Shown here: positions 47,234 through 64,000 of the stretch, piece after piece
Layout: the number at the start of each line of letters is the position of its first letter
Numbering within the stretch: position 1 is the first letter of the stretch
Assembly: GCA_963555705.1 (NCBI GenBank)
Contig: OY743172.1
Location: 22,133,446-22,197,445 of the forward strand
Direction of reading: 5' to 3'
Length of the DNA: 64,000 nt
From: Ligustrum vulgare
Taxonomy: Eukaryota > Streptophyta > Magnoliopsida > Lamiales > Oleaceae
Notes under the pieces: generated by a model
Seen by the model: the letters and a program-made list of their open reading frames with translations, nothing else
What the model was told of the DNA's origin: nothing
The model's database searches: none
Made by a program: the position numbers and the translations under genes

Positions 47234-47562
47234 CATAGAAATGTTCTATTTAACTTTGACTGTGGAGCTTAAGCTTAGGTGAAAGTAAGGTTTTTGAGTC
47301 TTTCGACTCGTGAATCTATTAATATAATTTTCATTGCTGATAGGCAATTATTATTAGTGGTAATTACAAGTAAGCCTCTTTATGTTTACACTAATACAAA
47401 ACTCAAAAATATTAATTTTATTTTCACTAATCAGGTGTTAATACTAATAATAGAATATTAATAAAATAATATTTATTAAAGTTCGGTGAGCACTAATTTC
47501 CACTTCAAAGGACATCAAACTCAAAGTACAGTGAGAGAGTGAGTAGTTGAGCGAGTATTATT

Positions 47563-47724
47563 ATGTACGTTTCCCCGAAAATATCTTCTCGTCAAATTTC
47601 AGCTTCACTTTCTCTCACCTCTTGCTCGTCTTCTCCCATTGCCATTGCCACTGCCGCAGCCTCCCTCCTCCACCCCCACTCTCCCATATCCAAATTCCAT
47701 TTCTACCCTTTCAGAATCACATAA
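47563..47724 (+). other. Upstream ORF resembling a transit peptide, in frame with SelO
   Basis: 53 codons, Ser/Ala/Leu-rich and lacking acidic residues at the start (MYVSPKISSRQISASLSLTS and later AIATAAASLLHP). It is in the same frame as the SelO start at 47749 but separated by TAA at 47722-47724 and eight sense codons. Plant SelO proteins carry an organelle-targeting extension, so this could be the original targeting segment cut off by a stop, or simply an upstream ORF. Confidence 0.4.
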
Positions 47725-47748
47725 GTACCCTCCTTTCTCATCCTTTTA

Positions 47749-54355
<6,607 letters not shown>

Positions 54356-55640
54356 GTTGCCCATATTAATCCAAACACCATCGAAGAAGAATGTACTTTT
54401 TTTTTTTTTTTTTGCACAAAGCACGGGCATGTGGTTTATAATGTAGCATAGTTTTATTACACTATTAGGCTGTATATGTATCCCTCTCTTTTAATTTGTT
54501 ATTATTGCATCAAATTCAGTATGCAAATTTTATCCATCAAGAGTATTAGGGTGACTAGTTTATGAATGTGTAATTCCTGTGCTTTATACGGTTATTAGTC
54601 TTCTTGTTATTTTATTATTATTATTTTTTTTCCCGAAGTTGTGTATTGTGTTCAAAAGGATTGTGACGTGTTTTGTAAGAAGAATTAGATGATGAGTTAA
54701 GTTAAAAAAAAAAAAAAAAAGTTAAGAATTTGTGTATTTGTAAAATGCGATATATTACTATTCGTTAGACGTGCACTTAGGCCCTGTTTGATTACACAAA
54801 ATTTTTCATGGAATATGGAATATGTTTTCCAATTCCCACTTTTGGTTTGTTTGTTTGACAAAATTTTCCATGTAAAACTTTTTTCGCGAACCCCACTTTT
54901 TCTTCCATTTTTCTTGATTTGGTGGAAAATATTTTCTTTGGGTTTTGGTGGAAAAATGTTTTTCATGATAGATGGAAAATGATTTTGGACACGTTTAATC
55001 AATTTTGTTGTTGTTAATTGACTTATTTTCTTTCCAAAAAATAACATTATCATCATCAAGTACAAATATATTTAAAAAGTAAAAAAAAAAAAAAAATTGA
55101 TTAAAATAGCAAAAAATTTCTTTATTTTCCATGGAAAATAATGTCAATCAAACAACAAAAGTTGGAAAATTCCCTACTTTTTCTACTTAGAAAATTAAAC
55201 CAATCAAACACATTAAACTTCTAATTCTCAGTAATTCAATTACCTAGAATTCATTTTCTTTCCACTCAAATTCCACCCTCGCTATCAAACGGATCCTTAG
55301 TTCTTGTTTGGTCCCATAACATTTTCTTCAATTTCATTTTTAACCATACATTTCTACGAGACCAATCACTTTACACATTTTTCAATCAATTTTTAATCAC
55401 GTTTTCTCTCAAAAATTCAAAAATTCCCAAATTTTTAAAAAAAACTACGTACACCAAAAAATGTACATACATCTGGGGAATAGTCGTATCAATGTTAAGT
55501 CGCGTGGAGCTAGGCCAGCAAATTTTAGCGCCTTAAAAGGAATTAGGAGTTTCAAATCACTCATTGAAGCATTAACAACGTTCTCCTCGATTCAATTGTA
55601 ATGTAGCATTAGTTTTTCATGTGTTGGTCAATTTTTCATT
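54356..55640. other. SelO 3' flank and MITE-like DNA
   Basis: A T-run at 54399-54413 lies soon after the SelO stop. From 54777 (AGGCCCTGTTTGATTACACA) to about 55300 (TATCAAACGGATCC) the DNA carries inverted motifs such as TTTCCATG/CATGGAAAA (54809-54870, 55125-55165), typical of a non-autonomous DNA transposon. Borders are not resolved and no gene is supported. Confidence 0.35.
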
Positions 55641-55659
55641 AGGTCATCATTCAAAGACA

Positions 55660-56290
55660 TAGCTCCAGCTTGCGGGCATCTCGTATGCCAGGCGTTAGGT
55701 ACATACTTCGACTATGTGTCTTACGGACATCGCGTCTCTATGGTGGTGTTTCAAGCACGTCGACATAGAGCAAGGTGCTTGCAAGATAGATAATTGAGAA
55801 GAATTTAAGAAAGGATTAAAACAACAATTCTACTCAGATACAATTGTGCTTCAAATCCCTCGTATATCGGACGAGGATCTGTTGTTTCACTTTATCGATG
55901 GTTTACAACATTGGGCAAAACAAGAATTAAAACGTCGGGGAGTGAAAACAGTAGATGAGGCTAGTGTGGTGGCGGAGTTTGATTATGTGTTGGAATACAA
56001 ATCCAATAAGGCTAATGTTGTGGCCGATGCTTTCAGTCGCAAGGCAGAGCTTGCCACCGTTAGCCAAGCTAAACGGACAATCCTAGACTTGATTAGAGAA
56101 GACATGGAATATGATCATTTGGCTAAAGAATTAATGAAAGTTGTCCAAGAAGGGAGGACATGATGATTTTGGGTAGATGACGGTTTGCACTACACAACGG
56201 GACGACGAATCTATGCCCCAAAATGGAAGAATTTGCGGTGTGACATCATCAAGGAATGTCATGACATGAAAAGGGCTACTTGTGTAGGAA
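55660..56290 (+). pseudogene. Internally deleted Ty3/gypsy fragment (gag joined to RNase H and integrase start)
   Basis: 55795-55975 encodes a gag end (EEFKKGLKQQFYSD, DEDLLFHFIDGLQHWAKQEL). It joins in frame to the RNase H end FDYVLEYKSNKANVVADAFS then RKAELATV, a chromovirus-type wording. In another frame follows the integrase N-terminal FWVDDGLHYTTGRRIYAPKW ... CDIIKECHDMK. Protease and RT are absent. The joint lies near 55975-55985. This is a deletion derivative. The frame at 56300-56530 shows no known domain. Confidence 0.75.
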
Positions 56291-56299
56291 TTCTTTGAC

Positions 56300-58325
56300 A
56301 TGCTCGATGACGCAGTGGCTGAGGTGGAACCGTCCATTCGAGAAATCAAGACAAGGGTGAAGGATGGTGTCGAATGCGGCATATACAGGGATACTACGGG
56401 AAGAGGTGCGAGGGGCACCGTAGACGCCCTTCCATCAGGGGATAATATTCATACCCTAGCACTTGAGAGGAGGAAGCAATACAAAATTGTGCGAAGATGT
56501 AGGACTCATGGTTCACTACGAGGATGTTAGCTGATTGGGTGTAGGAGCTTGTCATGGGGCTCAGAGATCTCTTTTACCCGTGTGGCACGACATGTTGGAT
56601 TGTATGCTAAATCATTGGAAAATGCACTAACGGTATCCATAAGTAGGTATGAACGCGTATTCTCATCCAAAGTAATGTGCTTCTATGATAAATATATTAG
56701 TTTGTTGGTCCGTGTGTATGGGAGGCTGATCGAAATGCTTGCAGACATCGCGGGTGTCGGACGGTAGATCTGTCATGTGAAGCTCTAAAATTGAAAATTC
56801 AAGTGAAAATGCAAAAAGAAATTTATTTTAAAATGAGAAATTATTTAAGCCTCTATTCGGACTTCGGATCATTGGTGTTTTTTTTTTTTTTTTAATCACT
56901 ACAATTTTCAATATAACTTTTTAACCACACATCTTTTCTATCTCCAATTCTTAACCCTCCATCTTGCCTCGGGATCCCAAAAAAACTGGATTATAATCCA
57001 GTCTTGCGCCTCCGAACAAAGGCTAAAATACACAGCAGCACTTAAAGCCTGTTTGGCCCCATTGGATTTTCTCAACTTTTTTTTTTTTTTTTTTTTCTAA
57101 AAAAATTTTCATTTTAAACCATACATTTCAATAGGATTCATTTCACACTTTTTAACGACATTCTCCTACAAACTCTAAAATTACCTAGACGAAGCAAGCT
57201 CTTAGAGCTCATTTGGTCCATTGAAAAGTTTTGGTTTTTGTGATTTTTTTTTTTTTTTTTTTTGGTTGTTTGATGAATGTGTGGTTTAGATTGATTTGAA
57301 AAGTAAAAAATTGTGGACTTGACTAAAAATAAATGATTGAGATTGAGTTTAAAAAGTTTTGATAAAAATTTTAGACGGAGACTCTTAATTAAATAAAATA
57401 AGAAAGAAAGATGATCACTTGACTTGCAGAAGACGTAACAATTTATCCTAATAACTCAAGATTCTCAAGTACAAATCCCAATAAAACTTACCCAGCTAAA
57501 CCTAGCTGTGGATGGTCCTTGTTACAATTATTAAAAGATTTCGAAGTACTATAAAATTAGGAAATGTCACAAGCAAACTGAAGAAGGTGGCTTCTGTGGT
57601 GAAGTCACATGACACATGTTCTTAATTAATCTCTATGGATTGTTTTGTATCGAAAGATCAATTAGTCAAATGAACATCACATGTTACGCTGATTCCAAGT
57701 TCCTACCCATTAAAATACAAGTAGGAAGGAATTTTCAGATTTTTGTCGACTCGTTGTGACATGCTTAGTTTAGTAAATAAGGCAGGATCGGTAACTTATT
57801 TATTATAAACAAGTTTCTCAAACAACTATTTAATCACAAACATTTTCTTAAACCAATTTTCAAACACATTTTATCTTGAAAATATAACACTCTTTGTTTA
57901 TAAACAAACAAAAATAAAAAACCATTAACAAACAGAGAGACTTCAATTTACTGACTTTCTTTTATGAGTGAGTCTCCATAGTCTGTTTCAAATACTTAAA
58001 CATCCATCCCTATGTTGATCGTATTTTGTAATATATATGCAATTATAAAATAAAAAATGTCTAGTAAAATTAGACTAGCATAGAATTTTCTACCTGCAGA
58101 TTCAGACCCAAGTTTGACACTGTTGAATCAATCTTGGCCTGCATATTTTGCCTTTAACTAGAGTTTCTATACAATATATTTATGCAAAACACATGTTTTG
58201 TCAGTCTAAAGCACGAGGTACAACCAACAAGCAGCATGCATAACCTTTTACCAGTCCTCATATAAGCATTTTCAAGCCCTCCATTTTTCACTATCACCAT
58301 CACCATCTCCATTTCATTTTCTTTC
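56300..58325. other. Intergenic DNA upstream of the small secreted protein gene
   Basis: Poly-T runs at 56879-56893, 57078-57096 and 57247-57263 each follow or sit beside GTTTGGYCC-type motifs, suggesting several small decayed transposons. 57400-58250 shows nothing that I can name. TATAAG at 58261 is a candidate TATA box for the gene at 58326. Confidence 0.35.
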
Positions 58326-58673
58326 TTGATCAGTATGAAAAACAGTCACAGAACAGCAGTTCTTCTTTTAGGGTTTCTTTTTCTGCATTTTCATGTTACG
58401 TCTTCATGGGGCCTCAACGATCACGTTGGCGATGTTAAAAGCCTGTCAAGGAAATTGTTAAGTTCTTCTGTAACTTCACTTTGTGTAAATGGAGTAAAGA
58501 GTGAATCAATGAAAGAGCCTGTAAAAGCAGTGGAAATGAATGGCCTAAGGAAACGCCCACCGAGTTCTTCAAATCCTACACAGAATAAGCAGTGGCCTTT
58601 CTTGAAAAAAGAAGAAAAAAGAGGGAATAAATCTGGTTCTGGTTCTACAAGTTTTGCAGGAAGTAAACCTTGA
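58326..58673 (+). CDS. Small putative secreted basic protein, family unknown
   Basis: 115 codons, single exon, stop TGA at 58671. A hydrophobic core RTAVLLLGFLFLHFHVTSSW follows a short basic start (MISMKNSH), a convincing signal peptide with a likely cleavage around residues 27-31. An in-frame Met at codon 4 could be the real start. The mature part is rich in Lys/Ser/Gly, has one Cys (SLCVNG) and ends in KRGNKSGSGSTSFAGSKP after a Lys-Arg pair. Such a layout (signal peptide, variable middle, short C-terminal tail) is shared by plant peptide-hormone precursors, but the tail matches none of the classes that I know (CLE, CEP, RGF, IDA, PSK, PIP). A TATA-like site lies 65 bases upstream. Function not assigned. 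Confidence 0.55.
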   Translation: MISMKNSHRTAVLLLGFLFLHFHVTSSWGLNDHVGDVKSLSRKLLSSSVTSLCVNGVKSESMKEPVKAVEMNGLRKRPPSSSNPTQNKQWPFLKKEEKRGNKSGSGSTSFAGSKP

Positions 58674-61600
58674 TTAGCTAGCTAGTTCTTGCTTTGGTTG
58701 TTAATCCCTTGTTTTTATTCTTGATATTTTTCTTTTTCTGTTTTATCGAGTAGATTTGTAGAATTATTAGGAGATTGTACGTTGAACAAGAGTATGTGCA
58801 ACATTGTTTAGCATACAAACAAGTATTATTCCTCATTTTTAATGGATCCTTTTTGTTCGATTCGCTTGAAAGATCGATTCAAAGCAGCTAGATCGACATC
58901 AACCAAAGGAGGTCATGCTGATCTAGAGTAGTGCTAGAAATAGATCTAAATTGTTTCTATAGTTAATTCAAGCATTTGATAATTAGTGTCGATTACATAT
59001 TTTTTCTGTTTGCATAATTCTTGGTAATAAGCTACGTGAATTCAGGATTCTGTTTACTGGGATGTCTTTCCTAGGTTGTATTAGAGTCGACTAGACAAGC
59101 CATTTACCATGGCAATGTGACTTGTGGAGCGTTATTATAGAGATAAAAATAAAAGATTAGAAGATGTGCGTCCACTCGATCCTTGGTTTGATAGGTTTTA
59201 TTCTTACTCGGACAATCAAAAGATGAACATGAAAATGTATACTCTCTACACTAAGAACATATTAATTAGTATATATAGAGTAAGCAGATTTGATCTGTTG
59301 TCCATCGTGGACAACTTAAAAATTGTTCATGACCAGTAATTAATAAACTGTCAAGTGTCTAACATTTTTAACATTGGGTACTTGGCAACATTTCATTGGC
59401 AGTGGGTAATTTTTATATTGTTCAAAGTGATATGGAGCAAGATTTTGTTAACAATAGAAGATATTTACTAAAGAAAATTGACAATGACAAGCAAACAACA
59501 GAAAATCACTCTTTTCTAGAGAATTACATTCTCCATTAAGTCTGAAGAATCTTTAAGCAAAAAACTATTCAGATTCCTAAATCCCTTCAATTTCTAAAAC
59601 AAATCTTATCGTATCACTCAAAGAATGGACAACTACACATTTCACAGCTCTATTTAAAGAGTTGCAGCACTTCAGTTTTAGGCATACCTCATAAGTTTTG
59701 GGATTGATCGATATGAGAGGAATACCAAGTCTTCTGCAACATGATTTTCTGTGGTGCAATGAGGGACGTCGAGATGCCTTTAATTCCCAAAAGAACAACT
59801 CGGCGTCATCATTGCACCACTGACAATCATATGTTGCCATTTTTCAAGAGCAATTTGTTACGAGCTTAGCTATTTAGCGTCTGTTTGGTTTATATTATAA
59901 TGAATTTTTTGTCAAATCACATTTTGTAGGTTCTGGGATCCATGCATGACAAATTTTGAAAAACATTATAGGTTGCTTGATAAGAGGATCGTTGCAAGTA
60001 GTTCATTTCACCGATTGTCAACATGTGTTGCTATATTTATTCTTTGACTTCAAATGGACGGTAAAACATCCGGCGCGTGTTTCAATCTCTCTCTCTCCCT
60101 CCCTCCCTCCCTCCCTCCCCCGTGGCTAACACAAATGTCATCCCTTCGAGTAATTTTTTAATATAAACTTACTGTACCAAAATGCGAAAACTCATTAAAA
60201 TGAGGTTTTAATGAAAATCAAACGTACACTTAATTTAGGCTCCCGTGGTGCTTAGCTACAACTCCAAGAGTGTCAATCTGCACAAAAATGAACCATTACA
60301 TATAATCACTTGTACGCAGGGGTAGAGCCAGTCCAAGAAAATGGGCTGGCCAGTGTGAATTGAGTTGAGCCACTGTGAATGAATTTTTTTGGGGAAAATT
60401 GCGCTGCATACCCTCATTCTATACCATAACTGAAAAATACTGTTTGAAGAAAAAAAATTGAAGAATACGAAACCTCTCTTCACCTTCTCCCTCTGCGCTA
60501 CCACCGGTCTTGCTCGTCTTCTTCCCCGCTCGCCCTCCGACACCTCTAAGTGCTTTCATCCCTATCTCATCCACTCCCCTAACCACCAATTCCAAGACGG
60601 CACCTGTCTGTTTTTGTCCCGCCTCCCCTCCTTTTCCGCATGCCGGTTGTTATGGTGATGTTTGGTTCCGACAATTAAAAGTTGTTGTACAGTTAAAGTA
60701 AGAAAACTAGATTGCTGTCTCACGTTCTCTTCCCAATAGTTACCCTACACTCCCCTGTTTTGTCCTATCTTTCTGCCCAGATTTCTTTTTTCTTGCTGTT
60801 GGATTATTTCTCTTTTGATAAACACAGATTTCAGTCCATCTTTACTGTAGAAACAGCCAACAAGAGTTGATTTAAGATGTGCTAAATGTTTCTAAATAAT
60901 CTCCTTACTCAAATTCTCAGTAATATATGTTTTTTAATGATTTTATGCTTGTAATAATTCTAGTGTTTTGCAATGATGGTGGTTGTGGACTACATTGAGA
61001 ACAGAATAGTGCATGCGAAGTGTTTGATTTTATGTTCGATACAAAGTATCATAACAATTTTGTAAAGTATCAAATTGTGATACTAAGATTCCGTCTGAAG
61101 TATCATAAAAACTTGAAGAAGTTTCAGGTTATAATATTAAAAATTTGAAAGTATCACAACATGATACTTGAGCTAAAAATTGTATTTTTCAATAAAAAAA
61201 ATTGAAGTATTTTTCAGTGATTTTTAAAATGAAATAAGTTTCAATTATGATACCAAAAATTAAGTATTTGTACAAAGATCCATTTTTTTTCTTTAATGGA
61301 CTCACAAAGGTTTTCTTCCCAAAATGGAGGGGAGGGGGGATGGCCCAGTAAAGCCCCCCTAGATCCCTTGTACGTATGTTCAAGTTTTTAAGTGAAGTGA
61401 TTTAACAATAGTATGATTTAACAATAGTAAGAAAACTATGTTCTATATTAACTTGGAGATTTATTTTGTAATTTGTAAAGCAATTTTGTGATAATAGCAT
61501 AGTAAGAGAATCAATTTTTGCTACGTTGTAAAAACGTTGACTGCAGAAAAATTCAGTTAAGTAAACTTTTGTTTCAAAATCATCATTTTAACCTTTTTTT

Positions 61601-62369
61601 TTTTTTTTTGATAAATTGAACATTGACTATAATAATATCATTTTGTATTATTAATATCGATAGTATTGTAAAAATTATTTTTACATCTATAACAATACGC
61701 CAAAAATGGTATTGATAAAAATCAGATTTTTAGCAGATTTTGATAAAAGTTGATAAGATGTGTGATTAAAAAGTTGTGGGTCTCATAAAATGTGTGATTA
61801 AGATTAAATCTTGACTTTAAATTTGATTAAAATCTAAAATTTTAGTGTTACCAATCACGACTAATACCTATAAACACAAATTACTTTTTTTTAACTTTTA
61901 TCAATATCAATAGAAGTGTTCGTCTTACCTTGTATAAGTTTAACTTTTAAACTTAGCCAAACATGGATTGGGTGAAATAGATAACAGATTGGCTATCCAC
62001 CACGGTTCGTCACTACACTCCGTTCGTCACTACACTCCATAGAATGATAGAATCTGCAAAACCAATTAACAACACATCTCTTCAGTCTTCTCACTTCTTT
62101 TGTATGCTCTAATCTTTGTGTATTTGTTTTCTGTTTCATTTTGCAAATCCTTAATAAATCTTTTCGAATCACTCTGTTCGAATTAATTTAATTTATTGAT
62201 TTGGGTTCTTTGGTATCTCTTAGGTAGGGAATTGAGGTTCCATAAAAAAGAGTTAACTTATTATGCAGAATAGTCAAATCCCTTACAAACCCATCATTTA
62301 CCCATATCTAATCGACGTAAGATTCATTCGTATTTTCCAAACAATTTCCCCTATAAATGAAGGGAACAA
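58674..62369. other. Intergenic DNA, no gene supported
   Basis: 60090-60118 is a (CT)n/(CTCC)n tract. 61035-61165 repeats GTATCA/TGATAC words in both orientations, like a small foldback element. 61420-61980 has several TTAAACTTAGCCAAAC/TGTGTGATTAA blocks of the MITE type seen near 14160. 62005-62038 holds a tandem 19-base CGTTCGTCACTACACTCC-like repeat. Frames at 59124-59339 and 60458-60701 lack any domain. Confidence 0.35.
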
Positions 62370-64000
62370 CATTCCTATCGTTTGGATTGATTGTGGAATT
62401 CATCCTTAACGTTTCATTTTTTGCAATTACACCCTCAAAACTACATTTCATTGTGGATTTCATCCTTACCGTCCAAGTCTTTTACAGTTAAGCATCAAGT
62501 GCACACATGGCATCAATTGATATATCTATAGGAGGGGTAAAACTGTCAATCCACCATTGATATATCTATAGGAGGGGTAAAACTGTCAATCCACCCTAAC
62601 AAATTATTCCCACCTCTTTTAACAAATGCTTCAACGATAGTATTATGAACGGTTGGTGTAAAACGTCTCTATCCTATAAACGTTTTGCGCAAAACATCCC
62701 TATCTTCTAAATTTTTTGGCAAAAACCTTATAATTTTTGCTGAATCGATTTTGTGTTCTTCACAACATAGACAACTCTTACTAATTTTCAAGTTTGCTTT
62801 TTTTTTTTTCCTTTTCTTTTCACACGTGAGTCTTTGACTGGTCTAATTTCGAAGATATGGATTTCGTGTTCTTCATCAAAATTCGACAAAAAATATCTAT
62901 TTGGATTTCGATATGATTTTGAGGAAGATGAGAAATTCAATGCGTTGTCATATGTCTTGGAATAAGTTGTGTTTCTGAATAAGAATTGGGTAAAAAGTCT
63001 TGAATAGAACATAATAGCCTTATCTCTCTAATTGTTTGAAATGGGGGTAATTTGTTACCATTTTTTTTGTTTATGAAACAGTTCCTTCTGTAGATCAATT
63101 TGAGTTAAGAAAATAACTATGTGAACCTTGGAAAATCCTGCCAATTTAGAGGAAAACTCATCAAGATCGACTATACAGAGCAAATAAATATGTAGATTTG
63201 AATTCATAAGTTGCTTATAACTTCATATTATATTTGAAGTCACAATTCAGCAAGTCAAAAATTCTCTTGGATTTTAATCATTAAAAAATAAATAAATAGA
63301 AGTCTTTTTGGTAGCTTAAATGATTGACATGTCCAAATTCTCAATATCCAACATGCCAAATTAATGACCAAGAAAGTGAAGAACATTTAACTATTCAAGA
63401 GAATGCACTAACAACGACAGAAATATGTCGGTGCAACGGAAGAAAGGAGTAAAAAAAATTGATTTAACAAAAACAAGAATTATATCCAGAAACAAACACA
63501 ATTTGAATAAAATAATGATCATAGATAATTAAATTTCGTAATTTTTTGTTAAAAGGTCATCAAAAAAAAAAAATACAAAGGAAAAATTCTAAAGAGGAAA
63601 AAAAAAAAGCAAACCTGAAAATCAGTAAGAGTTGTCTTTGTTGTGAAGAACGCAAAATCGATTCTGCCAAAATTATAAGGTTTTTGCCAAAAATTTTAGA
63701 GGACAAGGATATTATGTGCAAAACGTTTATAAGATAGGAACGTTTTACGCCAAACGTTTATAATACTACCGTTGAAGCATTTGATAAAATAGCTGGGAAT
63801 AATTTGTTGGGGTGGATTGACGGTTTTACCGCTCCTATATATCTGTCAGTTGATGCCATGTGTACACTTGATGCCTATATGTAACAGAATTGGATGGTAA
63901 GGATGAAATTCGCAATAAAAGGTGGTTTTTAGGGTGTAAATTCAAAAAATGAAACGATAGGGATGAATTCCACAATCAATCCAAACAATAGGGATGTTTT
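62370..64000. mobile_element. Second long-TIR transposon, right end at or beyond the window
   Basis: 62370-62818 and about 63570-64000 are inverted copies of each other with roughly 15% visible differences. The outer words are CATTCCTATCGTTTGGATTG on the left and its counterpart at 63972-63995 on the right. The right arm is still matching at the last base, so the true end lies outside. The spacer, 62819-63570, is AT-rich and codes nothing recognisable. Long arms suggest a MULE-like or foldback element. The left arm alone has a 40-base tandem duplication. Confidence 0.65.
62513..62595. repeat. Tandem 40-base duplication in the left arm
   Basis: TTGATATATCTATAGGAGGG and the following GTAAAACTGTCAATCCACC occur twice back to back. 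The right arm has this segment once, so the duplication happened after the arms diverged. Confidence 0.85.

Larger units (their letters stand above)
26977..47479. mobile_element. Pack-type long-TIR transposon with captured gene fragments and nested insertions
   Basis: Two inverted arms of about 834 bases each (26977-27810 and 34353-47479 minus the retroelement) enclose an interior with pieces of at least three unrelated host genes (CYP704-like P450, bHLH factor, CxxC protein). Long TIRs with captured exons are typical of Pack-MULEs. However, no 9-bp target duplication is visible, and the outer ends (TTAATAAATATTATTTTATT) are not a known MULE terminus, so the superfamily is open. No transposase was seen. 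A Helitron (30496-34021) sits inside, and a Ty3/gypsy element (34946-47233) sits in the right arm. Without these the element is about 4.7 kb. Confidence 0.65.
34353..47479. repeat. Right inverted arm, split by a 12.3-kb retroelement
   Basis: Arm sequence is 34353-34945 and 47239-47479. The CATAG target duplication and the retroelement lie between. Its outer end at 47479 lies only 84 bases before an upstream ATG (47563) and 270 before the SelO start codon. Confidence 0.85.

Overview
The window is plant nuclear DNA, most likely from a eudicot. It carries intron-rich genes with GT-AG and GC-AG splice sites, a plastid-targeted fatty-acid gene, and dense layers of plant-type mobile DNA (Ty3/gypsy, Ty1/copia, Helitron, hAT, Stowaway and long-TIR elements). 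There are no operons, bacterial genes or CRISPR arrays. I cannot name the species.

Only a few host genes are supported. (1) 7.2-13.9 kb, + strand: an apparently intact plastid enoyl-ACP reductase gene with 12 coding exons after a 5'-UTR intron, and a small hAT-type MITE in one intron. (2) 47.7-54.4 kb, + strand: a Selenoprotein O (SelO pseudokinase/AMPylase) gene in 8 coding exons with a C-terminal Cys-Ser-Ser. Its 5' part looks damaged, and a transposon end lies just upstream. (3) 58.3-58.7 kb, + strand: a single-exon ORF for a small, probably secreted, basic protein that I do not recognise.

The rest is nested mobile DNA. 0.9-1.9 kb: a decayed copia fragment. 1.97-7.1 kb: a hAT-like element with an 8-bp target duplication, invaded by a deleted Ty3/gypsy (Athila/Tat-like) element. 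14.6-21.0 kb: one Helitron 3' end paired with two possible 5' ends, holding two copies of one kinesin-5 exon. 21.3-22.3 kb: a MITE-like element. 22.6-27.0 kb: low-complexity DNA, an RPL8 pseudogene and a TTACAATTGTAA-rich repeat field. 27.0-47.5 kb: a Pack-type element with 834-bp inverted arms that carries fragments of a CYP704-like P450, a bHLH factor and a CxxC protein. A Helitron (30.5-34.0 kb, itself holding a solo LTR) sits in its interior. A 12.3-kb Ty3/gypsy element (34.9-47.2 kb, minus strand) sits in its right arm. 55.7-56.3 kb: a deleted chromovirus-like fragment. 62.4 kb to the window end: a second long-TIR element.

The main novelty candidates are these. The 12.3-kb retroelement is flanked by a clean CATAG duplication yet has two different LTRs. 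Self-complementary GC-rich octamers flanked by ACC/GGT recur in unrelated LTR families. The two-5'-end Helitron holds a duplicated kinesin exon. The SelO locus has three possible lesions next to a compound insertion.
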